Assembly: GCF_002156705.1 (NCBI RefSeq)
Contig: NZ_CP019893.1
Location: 558,001-622,000 of the forward strand
DNA length: 64,000 bases
Source of the DNA: Natrarchaeobaculum aegyptiacum
GTDB lineage: Archaea; Halobacteriota; Halobacteria; Halobacteriales; Natrialbaceae
Reading direction: 5' to 3'
The position numbers and the translations under genes were made by a program. Below, piece by piece: positions 36,371 through 46,149 of the stretch (positions within the stretch are counted from its first letter, which is position 1; every line of letters begins with the position of its first letter). Below the pieces are notes generated by a model that did not search any database, was not told the origin of the DNA, and saw nothing but the letters and a program-made list of their open reading frames with translations.

Positions 36371-37501
36371 ATGGTCGAGACAACTGAGGCAACGCAGGTG
36401 ACTCGTGCAGCGTCGTCGATGCTGTTTCCAGAACTTGAGTTCGGGATCGCTGCGAACGGCACCTATCCGAGCGAGGACTTCCAGCAAGTCCTCGCTCGGA
36501 TCGCATTCGACAATGAATTCGCCAATACTGGTGCGAAAGCCTATCAGCTCGCCCGTGGCGACGATATCGCCATTGACGCAACCGCTCGAAATCCGCTCGC
36601 ACGAGCGCTCCTCTACCATCTACGTGGACTCGACGCGGACGCGGTCGACGATCAGTTCGACCGCGTCCGCGACGCAATCCTCGACGAAGCCGCTCGCAAC
36701 CGCGTGTTTACCAGGCCAGTAGACGTCGCAATCGACGTTCACGACTGGCTCTATTACGGGGACAAAGAGACTCCTCACGTCTGTACAACGAATCCAGCGC
36801 AGGGCACCGATCGCGCGTACAAGTTCGCTACCGTCTGTATCGTCGATCCGAGCGTCCGTTTCACGCTTGGATCGGTAGCCTTGGAGGGCAGCGATACCGA
36901 CGAGTTGGCGGATGCACTCCGCCAACTCGTCTCAGACGTCCGCGAGTATGTCGAAATCAACCGCCTTTATCTCGATCGTGGCTTCTATCGTGTTCACCTC
37001 GCCCTAGCGCTCGAAGAACTCGACGTTGAGTTCCTCATGCGTGCGCCGCAAACACAAAAGGTACAGCAATTTATTGATGACCACGACAGCGACACGTTCA
37101 TTGCAGAGTACGAGATGGCTCGGTCGAATCCGCCGACGGGCCGAACGACAGTCCGGCTCGTCGTCGTTCCGCATCGAACACGAAATGACGACCACTTCTG
37201 TCTGGTTACCAACCGCGATCTCGACGTCGGCACTGACGTCGAGATCGCCCGGCCACTGGCTGAAGCATATCGCCGTCGTTGGGGAATCGAAACGTCCTAT
37301 CGCAAGATTACGGAGTTTCTCCCGAGAACGTCGTCACCGACGTTCTCAGTACGGCTCTTTTACTTCCTGTTCGCCGTCGCGCTGTACAATCTGTGGGTGT
37401 TGACGAACCTGCTCGTGACGTCCCGCCGGGCGGTCGGGACGGATCCAGTCGTCCCGACCGCCCTGTTTCGCGCGTTTCTCGGGCAAATACCGTACGGGTA
37501 G
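36371..37501 (+). CDS. DDE transposase of the ISH3-like element
   Basis: 376 residues. RNase H-like catalytic core: Asp122 in VDVAIDVHDWLYYGD, Asp202 in RLYLDRGFYRVH and Glu307 in the YREK-type motif AEAYRRRWGIETSYRKITEF. The N-terminal region is a helical DNA-binding part. The start is 42 nt inside the left inverted repeat. The gene looks intact, with no frameshift. Confidence 0.9.
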   Translation: MVETTEATQVTRAASSMLFPELEFGIAANGTYPSEDFQQVLARIAFDNEFANTGAKAYQLARGDDIAIDATARNPLARALLYHLRGLDADAVDDQFDRVRDAILDEAARNRVFTRPVDVAIDVHDWLYYGDKETPHVCTTNPAQGTDRAYKFATVCIVDPSVRFTLGSVALEGSDTDELADALRQLVSDVREYVEINRLYLDRGFYRVHLALALEELDVEFLMRAPQTQKVQQFIDDHDSDTFIAEYEMARSNPPTGRTTVRLVVVPHRTRNDDHFCLVTNRDLDVGTDVEIARPLAEAYRRRWGIETSYRKITEFLPRTSSPTFSVRLFYFLFAVALYNLWVLTNLLVTSRRAVGTDPVVPTALFRAFLGQIPYG

Positions 37502-37516
37502 CGGTTATCTCGGCGA

Positions 37517-37544
37517 CTGACTCGGGCTGAGCAGCCCGAGTCAG
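37517..37544. terminator. strong hairpin after the transposase gene
   Basis: CTGACTCGGGCT (37517-37528), GAGC loop and AGCCCGAGTCAG (37533-37544) make a perfect 12-bp stem 15 nt after the transposase stop. It may end the transposase transcript or block read-through; no long T-run follows. Confidence 0.5.
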
Positions 37545-37562
37545 TACGCCCCTCAGTACTGG

Positions 37563-37685
37563 TAAGACTGGAAGAACAAGGCTGAGGAAACGCTTCGACA
37601 GCTGTTACGCTCTCTGGACAGCACTGAGAACGGTTTCACGAAGCCGGAGTTGAGAACGACACTCCAATCCTTGCGGCTTTCCTGA
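37563..37685 (+). other. coding-like tail without start codon inside the IS
   Basis: After an in-frame TAA at 37563 the frame reads DWKNKAEETLRQLLRSLD and continues to a TGA at 37683-37685, with the composition of a helical protein end and no ATG or GTG. It is in a different frame from the transposase. It may be a remnant of a longer ancestral product or only a chance open frame. Confidence 0.25.
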
Positions 37686-37690
37686 TCGAA

Positions 37691-37703
37691 TCAGCAACTA
37701 CTG
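37691..37703 (+). repeat. right terminal inverted repeat of the IS
   Basis: TCAGCAACTACTG, exact reverse complement of 36317-36329, followed by TAAA. Confidence 0.88.
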
Positions 37704-38979
<1,276 letters not shown>

Positions 38980-39050
38980 TATAATTGTAATTAGTTACGA
39001 TTGTTTGAATATCTGTTGGAATATCTGACTGTGCTATCGTCGGCGGGTTG

Positions 39051-39093
39051 CGTCACTAAGTGACGGCGCGTATCCACGGCCTAAAGACCGTGG
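39051..39093. repeat. left-end hairpins of TnpB element 2
   Basis: CGTCACTAAGTGACG (39051-39065) is a palindrome with 7-bp arms, and CCACGG (39074-39079) pairs with CCGTGG (39088-39093) around an 8-nt loop. Subterminal hairpins of this kind mark the left end of IS200/IS605-related elements. Confidence 0.6.
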
Positions 39094-39105
39094 CATTGCG
39101 CCTGT

Positions 39106-39125
39106 TCAACCTGTAAACCGTATCA
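39106..39125. repeat. half copy of the convergent-gap palindrome
   Basis: CCTGTAAACCGTATCA matches the right arm ACAGGAAACCGTATCA of the copies at 28558 and 60000, and again supplies the TGA stop of the minus-strand gene (39123-39125). The partner arm is missing; the TnpB element ends next to it. Confidence 0.5.
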
Positions 39126-40130
39126 GACCGCGTCGACGACCGCTTCCATCGTCGTGCGCTTTTCTCCTTCGCTCATCTCGTTGACGAACCCGACACGAAT
39201 CGCGTCGACACCCTCGAGGCTGGCGTACTCTTCGACCCACTCGCTGACCTCCTCGGGCGTCCCCGCGGGAGCGAGCGCGTCGAGCACTTCGTCGGGCAGC
39301 GCGGCGGCCATCGCTTCCGTATCTCGTTCGCCCCACGCCTCGCGGACGTCCTCGACCACGTCGGGGTAGCCCTGTTCTGCGACCGAGTTCCCGTAGTAGG
39401 GGCCGTACGCACCGAGCATGAACGCGATCGTTCCCCGGGCTTTCGCCCGTGCCGTCTCGCGATCCTCGCTCGCGATGCCACGGACGATGGGCGCGACCCG
39501 GAGGTCATCGAGGTCCTTCCCCGCGAGGTCTGCCCCCCGCTCGAGGTCCTCGAGTCGCTCCTCGAGGCCGTCCCTGGTGAACATCTGTGGTGCCCAGCCG
39601 TCGCCGAAGCGGCCGGCCATCTCGGTGGCTTTGGGGCCGAGCGTTGCGACGTCGATCGGCGGCGGGTTCTCGGGCGTCTCGCGTTCGTAGTTGAGACCGG
39701 CAATGTCGAATATTTCGCCCTCGTAGGCTGGACTTCCGTTTTCGTAGACCGACCGGACGATCTCGATCGTCTCGCGAGTACGACGCAATGGTCGATCGAA
39801 CTCGAGACCGTGCCAGCGTTCGGTGATCGCGGGCGAGCTGGGGCCAATACCGAGGCGGAATCGGCCGTCGGCGGCCGCGTGCAGCGCCAGTGCGGTCTGG
39901 GCCAGCATCGCGGGTGATCGTCCAAACGGCGAGACGACGTCGTTCGAGATGCCAAGCTCGTCGGTGCGGTCGGCCGCGAGCGTCAGCGCCGGGACGATGT
40001 TCCACCCGGTCGTCTCGCCGACGGTGATCCGGTCGAAGCCGAGTTCCTCTGCCTCGCCAGCGCGGTCGCCGACCTCCTGTGGACTGTCGTAGTCGCCCAG
40101 CCTGATCAGCAGGTCGCGTTCGGCGGTCAC
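39123..40130 (-). CDS. LLM class F420-dependent oxidoreductase
   Basis: TIM-barrel oxidoreductase of the luciferase-like monooxygenase superfamily, probably using coenzyme F420; substrate unknown. 335 residues from a GTG at 40130 preceded by GGAGGGG; a GTG at 40202 would add 24 residues. Motifs: GLGYDRI-like ELGFDRITVGETTGWN, SPFGRSPAMLAQTALALH, FRLGIGPSSPAITERWHG and VATLGPKATEMAGRFGDGW. The stop is inside a repeat half copy. Confidence 0.9.
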   Translation of the reverse strand: MTAERDLLIRLGDYDSPQEVGDRAGEAEELGFDRITVGETTGWNIVPALTLAADRTDELGISNDVVSPFGRSPAMLAQTALALHAAADGRFRLGIGPSSPAITERWHGLEFDRPLRRTRETIEIVRSVYENGSPAYEGEIFDIAGLNYERETPENPPPIDVATLGPKATEMAGRFGDGWAPQMFTRDGLEERLEDLERGADLAGKDLDDLRVAPIVRGIASEDRETARAKARGTIAFMLGAYGPYYGNSVAEQGYPDVVEDVREAWGERDTEAMAAALPDEVLDALAPAGTPEEVSEWVEEYASLEGVDAIRVGFVNEMSEGEKRTTMEAVVDAV

Positions 40131-40282
40131 GCTGCTCCCCTCCGGGTCGGTTCGTACGTCTCTGGCGTGTGCGTCATCATCGTTCGTCCACAACCCCGTC
40201 ACGAATTCACATAAAGTTCAGCGTTTCCGACAGACTCGAGCGCGCCGCTGTCGGGCCGTTCCTGGCCGGAGCCGACGCCGGT

Positions 40283-40597
40283 TCAGGACTCGAGGAGGTC
40301 CGTACACTCTCGTCGTGCCGCCGCGAGGTGCTGATCGGCCTCGTCGTGGCCCGTCTCTTCGACTTCCGCGAGGAGGCCGCTGATCTTGCTGACTCGCCGG
40401 GCGACCGTCTCTCGATCGAGGTCGCTCGTCGCCAGGTCGCGCGCGATGCTCTCTGCCTCCCCGAGCCAGCGGTTGGACCGACGATCGATCGGCAGTTCGC
40501 CGGTGGCCTCGAGGTGGTAGCGTAGCCGGGCGAGTCGCTCCTCCAGGGCGTGCTCGTCGATCGCGTTGGTGATCGTTGGGTCTCGGTTCTCGCCCAC
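40283..40597 (-). CDS. conserved haloarchaeal hypothetical protein
   Basis: 104 residues from a GTG at 40597. Acidic and helical: LEERLARLRYHLEATGELPI, DRRSNRWLGEAESIARDL and ARRVSKISGLLAEVEETGHD. No family is assigned with certainty. It is divergent from the FAD oxidoreductase gene. Confidence 0.65.
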   Translation of the reverse strand: MGENRDPTITNAIDEHALEERLARLRYHLEATGELPIDRRSNRWLGEAESIARDLATSDLDRETVARRVSKISGLLAEVEETGHDEADQHLAAARRECTDLLES

Positions 40598-40725
40598 GGC
40601 TGTGTGTTCGACTCCCGTTCCTGTAATCCTGTGCCAGAACTGGCCGGCCGACGGTCGACCAGTACGGATGACCGGACCCACGCCCACGTGGAAACGTTGA
40701 TACGGATTCTGACCAACGTGAGCGT

Positions 40726-42144
40726 ATGACACACGATTGCGCGTTCCTCACGGATCTCGCGCTCGCAGACGACCAGGTCTCGTTCGACGAGGGCCGTCGT
40801 GACTCTCACGCCGCAGACTGGGGGACCGAAGGGTCGCCCGACCGAACGCTCCCCGACGCCGTCGTCTGGCCGGAGTCGACCGACGACGTGTCGACTGTGC
40901 TCGCCGCGGCGACCGATCACGGGGTGCCGGTCACCCCCTACGCCGCGGGGACGGGCCTCGAGGGTGGTTCACTGCCGGCTCACGGCGGGATCAGTCTGGA
41001 CCTGACCCGGATGGACGACGTCTACGAGTATCGACCGGAGGACTTCCAGATCGACGTCGGCCCCGGAATCATCGGCTCCGACGTGGAGGGGTACGTCGCC
41101 GACGACGGCCTCTTCTTCCCGCCGTTGCCCTCCTCGGGCGACATCTCGACGATCGGCGGCATGATCGCCACCGACGCCAGCGGCATGCAGACCGTCAAGT
41201 ACGGCGAGATCCACGACTGGGTGCTCGGCCTCGAGGCCGTCCTCGCCGACGGCACGGTGATCGAGACCGGTTCGCGGGCGATCAAGACCTCGAGCGGCTA
41301 CAACCTGACCGATCTGCTGGTCGGCAGCGAGGGAACTCTCGCTGTCGTCACCCGCGCCACGCTGCAACTGGCGGGCCGCCCCGAACAGATCCGCGGCGGG
41401 CGGGCGATCTTCGACTCGCTCGACGACGCAACGGCGGCGATCCAGGAGGCGATCCGCACCGAAGTCGACGTCGCCCGGATCGAACTGCTCGACAGCCTGA
41501 GCGCTCGCATGGCCAACGCCTACCTCGACACCGGCCTGCCGGACGCCCCGATGGTCTTCCTCGAGTTCCACGCCAACCACGGCGTCGAGGAGGAAGTCGA
41601 CCTCTGCCGGGCGATCTTCGAGGCCCACGGCGTCGAGCGCTTCGAACTGAGCGACGACGAGCGCGAGATGGAAGCCCTCTGGCGGGCCCGCCGGGAACTC
41701 GCCTACGCCACGCGCCAGTGGGACCCAGACCTCGAGCCCCAGCACCCCGGCGACGTGACGGTGCCGATCAGCGCCTACGGGGACGTCGTTCGCGAAGCAA
41801 AGCGCCTCGGCGAGGAGTACGACGTGCTCGTTCCCTGTTTCGGCCACGCGGGGGACGGCAACGTCCACTACAGCGTACTCGCCGATCCCGAGGACCCGGA
41901 CCACGTCGAGCGCGCGCACACGGTCTATCGAGAGATCGTCGACCTCGCCATCGACCACGGCGGCACCGCAACGGGCGAACACGGCATCGCACTGGGCAAG
42001 CGCAAATTCCTCGAGCGCGAACACGGGTCGGGCGCAGTCGACGCGATGCGCGCGGTCAAACGTGCGCTCGATCCGACCGATACGCTGAACCCGGGCAAAC
42101 TGTTCCCCGAGACGCTCGAGGGCGAGCGGGTTCGGGAGGAGTGA
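40726..42144 (+). CDS. FAD-binding oxidoreductase, GlcD/D-lactate dehydrogenase type
   Basis: Oxidises a 2-hydroxyacid such as glycolate or D-lactate. 472 residues. FAD-binding (PCMH/VAO-type) domain: VTPYAAGTGLEGGSLPAHGG, PGIIGSDVEGYVADDGLFFP, GGMIATDASGMQTVKYG and NLTDLLVGSEGTLAVVT. The C-terminal cap domain has the metal-binding FGHAGDGNVHYS and the final GEHGIALGKRKFLEREHG. No separate iron-sulfur subunit lies next to it. Confidence 0.94.
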   Translation: MTHDCAFLTDLALADDQVSFDEGRRDSHAADWGTEGSPDRTLPDAVVWPESTDDVSTVLAAATDHGVPVTPYAAGTGLEGGSLPAHGGISLDLTRMDDVYEYRPEDFQIDVGPGIIGSDVEGYVADDGLFFPPLPSSGDISTIGGMIATDASGMQTVKYGEIHDWVLGLEAVLADGTVIETGSRAIKTSSGYNLTDLLVGSEGTLAVVTRATLQLAGRPEQIRGGRAIFDSLDDATAAIQEAIRTEVDVARIELLDSLSARMANAYLDTGLPDAPMVFLEFHANHGVEEEVDLCRAIFEAHGVERFELSDDEREMEALWRARRELAYATRQWDPDLEPQHPGDVTVPISAYGDVVREAKRLGEEYDVLVPCFGHAGDGNVHYSVLADPEDPDHVERAHTVYREIVDLAIDHGGTATGEHGIALGKRKFLEREHGSGAVDAMRAVKRALDPTDTLNPGKLFPETLEGERVREE

Positions 42145-42186
42145 TCTGGGCGAGTTACCCGATGGCCGGTGGTCATCTCAAACTGG

Positions 42187-42528
42187 TCACAGCCAGTCGT
42201 CGGGTAATTCGTCGGCGTGGTTCTGCAGCAACTCGAGCAGTGGTTGAATCTCGTCGAATTGAGGCCCCTTCTGTATTGAGTTTGTGTCCCGATCCCACTC
42301 GATGAATTCTGATTCTTCCAGCTTGGGAAGGTGCTTATGCCATGTGTGAATAGTGAGCGTTTCCAAGTTCTCAGTCGCGGATTCAGTGTCTGAAGAAATC
42401 TGTGGGTTGTCGGCAACCTGTGGATTGTGTTCCAGCAGCGCGACGAGCAGGCGACGGCGATATCGTTTTTCCAGGACGTTTAAAACGGTATCCATAGACG
42501 GTGGCGGACTCTCTTCTTCAGTTGCCAT
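42187..42528 (-). CDS. DUF7344-type winged-helix protein
   Basis: 113 residues. Haloarchaeal ArsR-like winged-helix: MDTVLNVLEKRYRRRLLVAL, LETLTIHTWHKHLPKLEESE (recognition helix) and FIEWDRDTNSIQKGP (wing). Probable DNA-binding regulator of unknown target. It is in a stretch with lower GC than the surroundings. Confidence 0.8.
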   Translation of the reverse strand: MATEEESPPPSMDTVLNVLEKRYRRRLLVALLEHNPQVADNPQISSDTESATENLETLTIHTWHKHLPKLEESEFIEWDRDTNSIQKGPQFDEIQPLLELLQNHADELPDDWL

Positions 42529-42790
42529 ACTTTCGATCCCCGTTGATGTGACCCCTGGCTCTCACGGTACCGTCGGCCGCAAGCAATGGGCGATCCGATG
42601 CGACCCGTGCTATAATTTTGTCGCCGGAAACCTGTTCGTCTTGTTTCGAGAGCTGGAACGTAATTCGCCGGTTGTTTCGGTCACTCAGCCTACTGAGCAT
42701 TTCCGATAGCGCTGATGGTACATTCGTGTTGGATGATAGTTCCCTCGGTTCGTGTTCAGTATAACTGCGTATCTCTTGATTGCAAGTCAC
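42518..42790 (-). pseudogene. possible truncated DUF7344-like regulator
   Basis: A 90-residue frame whose residues 25-65 (ALSEMLSRLSDRNNRRITFQ, then LSKQDEQVSGDKIIARVASD) look like the first half of a haloarchaeal winged-helix domain before it becomes nonsense-like (RPLLAADGTVRARG). Its end overlaps the start of the similar gene at 42528. It could be a decayed duplicate or a genuine short protein. Confidence 0.35.
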
Positions 42791-43019
42791 ACCCTCAATT
42801 GGGGCGGGACCATCGAAAGAACAGTCTCGGTAAACTACGACAGGACTCGACGCTCAATCGCACTATTGCGAAAGTGGGCTGGTCTCAGCCACAGGTACTG
42901 TCTTCCGGATACTTCTGAAACTCCACCAGTTCCGATGTAAAGGAATATGTAGGGGTGATGGGTGAGCGAAAAAGAGAATACAGAACGCAATAATGAGATA
43001 AATGGCAACTGGTGTTCAA
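42791..43019. other. intergenic, no gene recognised
   Basis: The region from 42529 to 43019 has lower GC than average and, apart from the regulator fragment at 42518-42790, contains only short frames without family features. No repeat or RNA structure stood out. Confidence 0.5.
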
Positions 43020-45968
43020 CTACGCCTGTGGTTCGTAGTCGAACACCATCGTCAGGAGTTCCCGTTCGCCCCCTCTGAGGTGATAATTGAACGTCGACTG
43101 TGAGAGATCCAGCGCATCGGAGAGTTCCTTGCCCGTTTGGACGCGGGGCGACTCGAAGTACCCACTCCGGTAGGCCAGTTGGAGGATCTCCTGTTGACGA
43201 GGTGTAAGACGCTGTTCGAATGCAGTTTGGAGTCGCTGTTCAGTGTCGGGCGGCCTGGTTCGAGACCGGCGAGCGAGCAAGTCGAGATCTGGAATATCAC
43301 CCCTCACACCCTCGACGAACTCGCGAACGTCGACTGCCTCCGACAACTCTACGACGGCAGTAGCCGTCCCCGCGTCGATGTTTAGCGAGCGGATCGTTAC
43401 GTCCCGCTCGAGGAATTTGCCGACGAGCGTTGAATTTGGCAGCCGTGCTTTGAACAGGGAAGCCGAATCACGTTCAGCCAACAAAGATAAGTTCTTGATG
43501 GTGAGTGATTGCTCGCTTGCAGTCAGTGCCTCGTCGGGAGACACGTCCCTCCCAGTGAAGAACACTGTCATGTCCCCATCGTCTCTGGGCACTGCTCCGG
43601 TAAAGTCGATCGTACAGTCGGCCTCCTGGGCGAGGCGAACGAGTGGCATCTCTGCCGTCGTTTGGAGCGTGAGTTCGACGGTACTATCTGATTGATGGGT
43701 GATCCTGGTTTCGACTGCATGAATCGCGTGGGCAATCGTCTCTCCGAGTTCCGAAAGGACGTCCACGTTCTGCTCGTTGGGTTGTGGCGTCCTGCCGTAC
43801 ACCACCAAGACACCGTAGATAGACTCCTCGTAGACGAGTGGAATACAAAAACACGACCGTCCACCAGCTCTCAGCGCGGCTTCGCGCCACGGCGTTGCCC
43901 GTGGATCCGTTGCAGTGTCAGTGACGACTTCAGCCTCACCCGTTCGGACTGCGGTGACGACCGGCCGCTCACCGAGGACAGACTCCTCGTCCGTAGTGAG
44001 TTGCTCTAGAGAGGTACTATCGATCCCCGACCACTCTCGTGGGGCAATCGTGCCGACGGTGACGTCGAACTCGCCGACCCAGGCGAACTCGAACAGGGGT
44101 GACTCGGCCAAGTGTTCGCAGACGGCTTCATCGATAGCTCCGACCGTCTGTGCCTGAACGAGCGCTTGATCGATCTCCCTGATCAACATGTTGAGCTGAT
44201 CGAGCCGAACTAACTCCGTGTTCTGCTGCTCCAACTTCGCTTTGCTGTTGGCACGGTCCCACGCGGTCTCGACCGTGGTGGCGACCGTCTCTACGAGGTC
44301 AACTAACCTATCGTCGAACGTGTCGGCCCGCGTCGAGCCGGCACAGATGACACCATGTCTCCCCAGTGGGGCGAAGACATAACTTCGCAGTGGTGAGGCC
44401 CCCGCTTCGCTCTCACCAACCTCGACGTCGTTTTCGACGTTCACATCGTCACCGACGAATGTCTGCCAGACTTGCCCGGAAAGGTGAGCTGGCAGGTGAA
44501 CTGAATCAGGTTCGATTTCGGGGCTCGTTCGACTGGCGTATTCGTCGAGCTCGCCGCTCGTCTCGTCGTATTTCCAAAGCGCGGCGTACTCGATGTCGAG
44601 GACCGATTGGACGATGTCGGCGGTCCGGATCGGTATATTCTCGGGATCAGCGTCGATCAGTTCCTGGGTTGCGACGTTGAGCCGTTCGAGCGCCGCCTCG
44701 TTCTCACGAATGCGTTTTTCTGCGCGCTTGCGCCCGGTGATGTCGCGTGAGAGTGCGAGGACGTATGCACGATCCAGTTGATCCAGCTCGATGTACGAGA
44801 CGTTAACTTCAACCGGGAATGTGGAGCCGTCCTTCCGCTGATGCGTCCCGTTAAATGTGGTGTGCCCATCGGATTTGAGGGCCGTCACGAACGCCCGGTA
44901 GTCCTCCAGCGTAGGGAGGTCGGTATCGATGTCGGGCACCGTTAAGTCCAGTAGTTCCTCGCGAGAGTAGCCAAGCTGTCGGGTAGCGGTGTCGTTCACA
45001 GTGAGAATCTCACCGGTTCCGGGATCTTCGACGAAGACGGCGTCGGTGGAGTAATCGAGTAGCGTGCGGAACAGTTCGCGGTCGCGTTCGCGCTCACGCT
45101 GCTCGGTTACGTCCTGAAAATAGAGTGATAGACCGGATGTAGACGGATAGGCGTGAACCTCGAACCAGCTGTCGAGTGGTGGGTAGTACTCCTCAAATGA
45201 AGTGGGCTCCTGGGTGGTAACCACCTTACAGTATTGCTCCTCAAACGTCGTTCCGAGCGCCGGCTCGAACACGTCCCACAGGTTCCTGCCTACAGGTCCT
45301 TCGCCGTCGAAACCAATCAGCTCCGCTCCACGCTCGTTGATATATGTAATGGTCCAATCGGCATCCATTCCGATGAATCCATCAGTGATGCGATTGAGCG
45401 TCTCTTTGAGCTCACTTTCCCTTTCGTGATACTGTTTCTTCAATCCCACTTCTACAATCGCTGACGAAAGCACGTTTGCAATGCTCTGAATGAAGTTCAC
45501 GTCGTGGCCGGTGAACTCGCGGTGCTCAGCCGTGTGTACTCCAAGAGCGCCCCATGGTTCCTCTACAGAGCCTATGATAACGCTGACACCACTGACGACG
45601 TTATGGTTGGTGAGCAGTTCAGGCCCGGAAAACCGTTCATCAGTCCGAAGGTCATTCACGATGGTCGGTTCCTCTGAAAGCAAGGTGTAGCCCGCTTGAG
45701 AGTCAACCTCCGTCGGCACCGTTGTGTCGCCCACGAGGCCATCGCGCCAGCCGAAACCCTGTCGGAGGATCATTTCGTCCCTATCAGGGAGCAATTCCAG
45801 CACCTTGGCGTAATCACTATCGAGTATCTCGGCAATAGCAACCGTAGCGTCGTGCATCAACTGGTCGAGATTGTCGGTTTCGAGCGCTTGTTGGCCGAGC
45901 TCAGCGACGACTTCCTGCTGCCGGACTCTGGTGTGCAACTCGGTATTCTGTCCGACAGTCGAATCCAT
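43020..45968 (-). CDS. BAT-family sensor and regulator (GAF-PAS-PAS-GAF-GAF-BAT-HTH10)
   Basis: 982-residue soluble sensor/transcription regulator related to the bacterio-opsin activator. Approximate domain order: GAF (25-180), PAS (185-295, ITYINERGAELIGF), PAS (300-415, ILTVNDTATRQLGYSREELL), GAF (430-575), GAF (595-745), BAT domain (755-910) and a C-terminal HTH_10 (LTPRQQEILQLAYRSGYFES and LDLSQSTFNYHLRGGERELL). There is no kinase or receiver domain, so it is a one-component system. Target genes unknown. Base composition is more AT-rich than its neighbours. A TATA-like GATTTATTAC is upstream on the minus strand. Confidence 0.93.
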   Translation of the reverse strand: MDSTVGQNTELHTRVRQQEVVAELGQQALETDNLDQLMHDATVAIAEILDSDYAKVLELLPDRDEMILRQGFGWRDGLVGDTTVPTEVDSQAGYTLLSEEPTIVNDLRTDERFSGPELLTNHNVVSGVSVIIGSVEEPWGALGVHTAEHREFTGHDVNFIQSIANVLSSAIVEVGLKKQYHERESELKETLNRITDGFIGMDADWTITYINERGAELIGFDGEGPVGRNLWDVFEPALGTTFEEQYCKVVTTQEPTSFEEYYPPLDSWFEVHAYPSTSGLSLYFQDVTEQRERERDRELFRTLLDYSTDAVFVEDPGTGEILTVNDTATRQLGYSREELLDLTVPDIDTDLPTLEDYRAFVTALKSDGHTTFNGTHQRKDGSTFPVEVNVSYIELDQLDRAYVLALSRDITGRKRAEKRIRENEAALERLNVATQELIDADPENIPIRTADIVQSVLDIEYAALWKYDETSGELDEYASRTSPEIEPDSVHLPAHLSGQVWQTFVGDDVNVENDVEVGESEAGASPLRSYVFAPLGRHGVICAGSTRADTFDDRLVDLVETVATTVETAWDRANSKAKLEQQNTELVRLDQLNMLIREIDQALVQAQTVGAIDEAVCEHLAESPLFEFAWVGEFDVTVGTIAPREWSGIDSTSLEQLTTDEESVLGERPVVTAVRTGEAEVVTDTATDPRATPWREAALRAGGRSCFCIPLVYEESIYGVLVVYGRTPQPNEQNVDVLSELGETIAHAIHAVETRITHQSDSTVELTLQTTAEMPLVRLAQEADCTIDFTGAVPRDDGDMTVFFTGRDVSPDEALTASEQSLTIKNLSLLAERDSASLFKARLPNSTLVGKFLERDVTIRSLNIDAGTATAVVELSEAVDVREFVEGVRGDIPDLDLLARRSRTRPPDTEQRLQTAFEQRLTPRQQEILQLAYRSGYFESPRVQTGKELSDALDLSQSTFNYHLRGGERELLTMVFDYEPQA

Positions 45969-46149
45969 GTTGAGGTCTGTACGGCGGGAAGATGGGTAAA
46001 CTTCTCGATATTAATTCACACCGTAATAAATCAGATTAATAGAACGGTTCTAACAGGCACTGTTTCCACCCGGACGTGAATATACACGTCTATTTTAACA
46101 TATCTGTCTCAGTCACACTGGGAAGTGTGCGAATCTACGCTGCTCCTGA

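Larger units (their letters stand above)
36317..37703 (+). mobile_element. complete insertion sequence, ISH3-like (IS4 superfamily), 1387 bp
   Basis: Perfect 13-bp terminal inverted repeats CAGTAGTTGCTGA (36317-36329) and TCAGCAACTACTG (37691-37703), flanked on both sides by TAAA (36313-36316 and 37704-37707), a 4-bp target duplication. It encodes one DDE transposase. Length, inverted repeats and short duplication fit the ISH3 family of haloarchaea. The intact ends and duplication show it is a recent, probably still functional insertion. Confidence 0.88.

Noticed and set aside
40700-40715. TGATACGGATTCTG as another copy of the palindromic repeat
   Set aside because: Only about ten bases match and there is no partner arm or convergent gap; it lies before the FAD oxidoreductase start.
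42752-42940. 62-codon plus-strand frame in the lower-GC gap
   Set aside because: No recognisable similarity or promoter, and it overlaps the better-supported regulator remnant.
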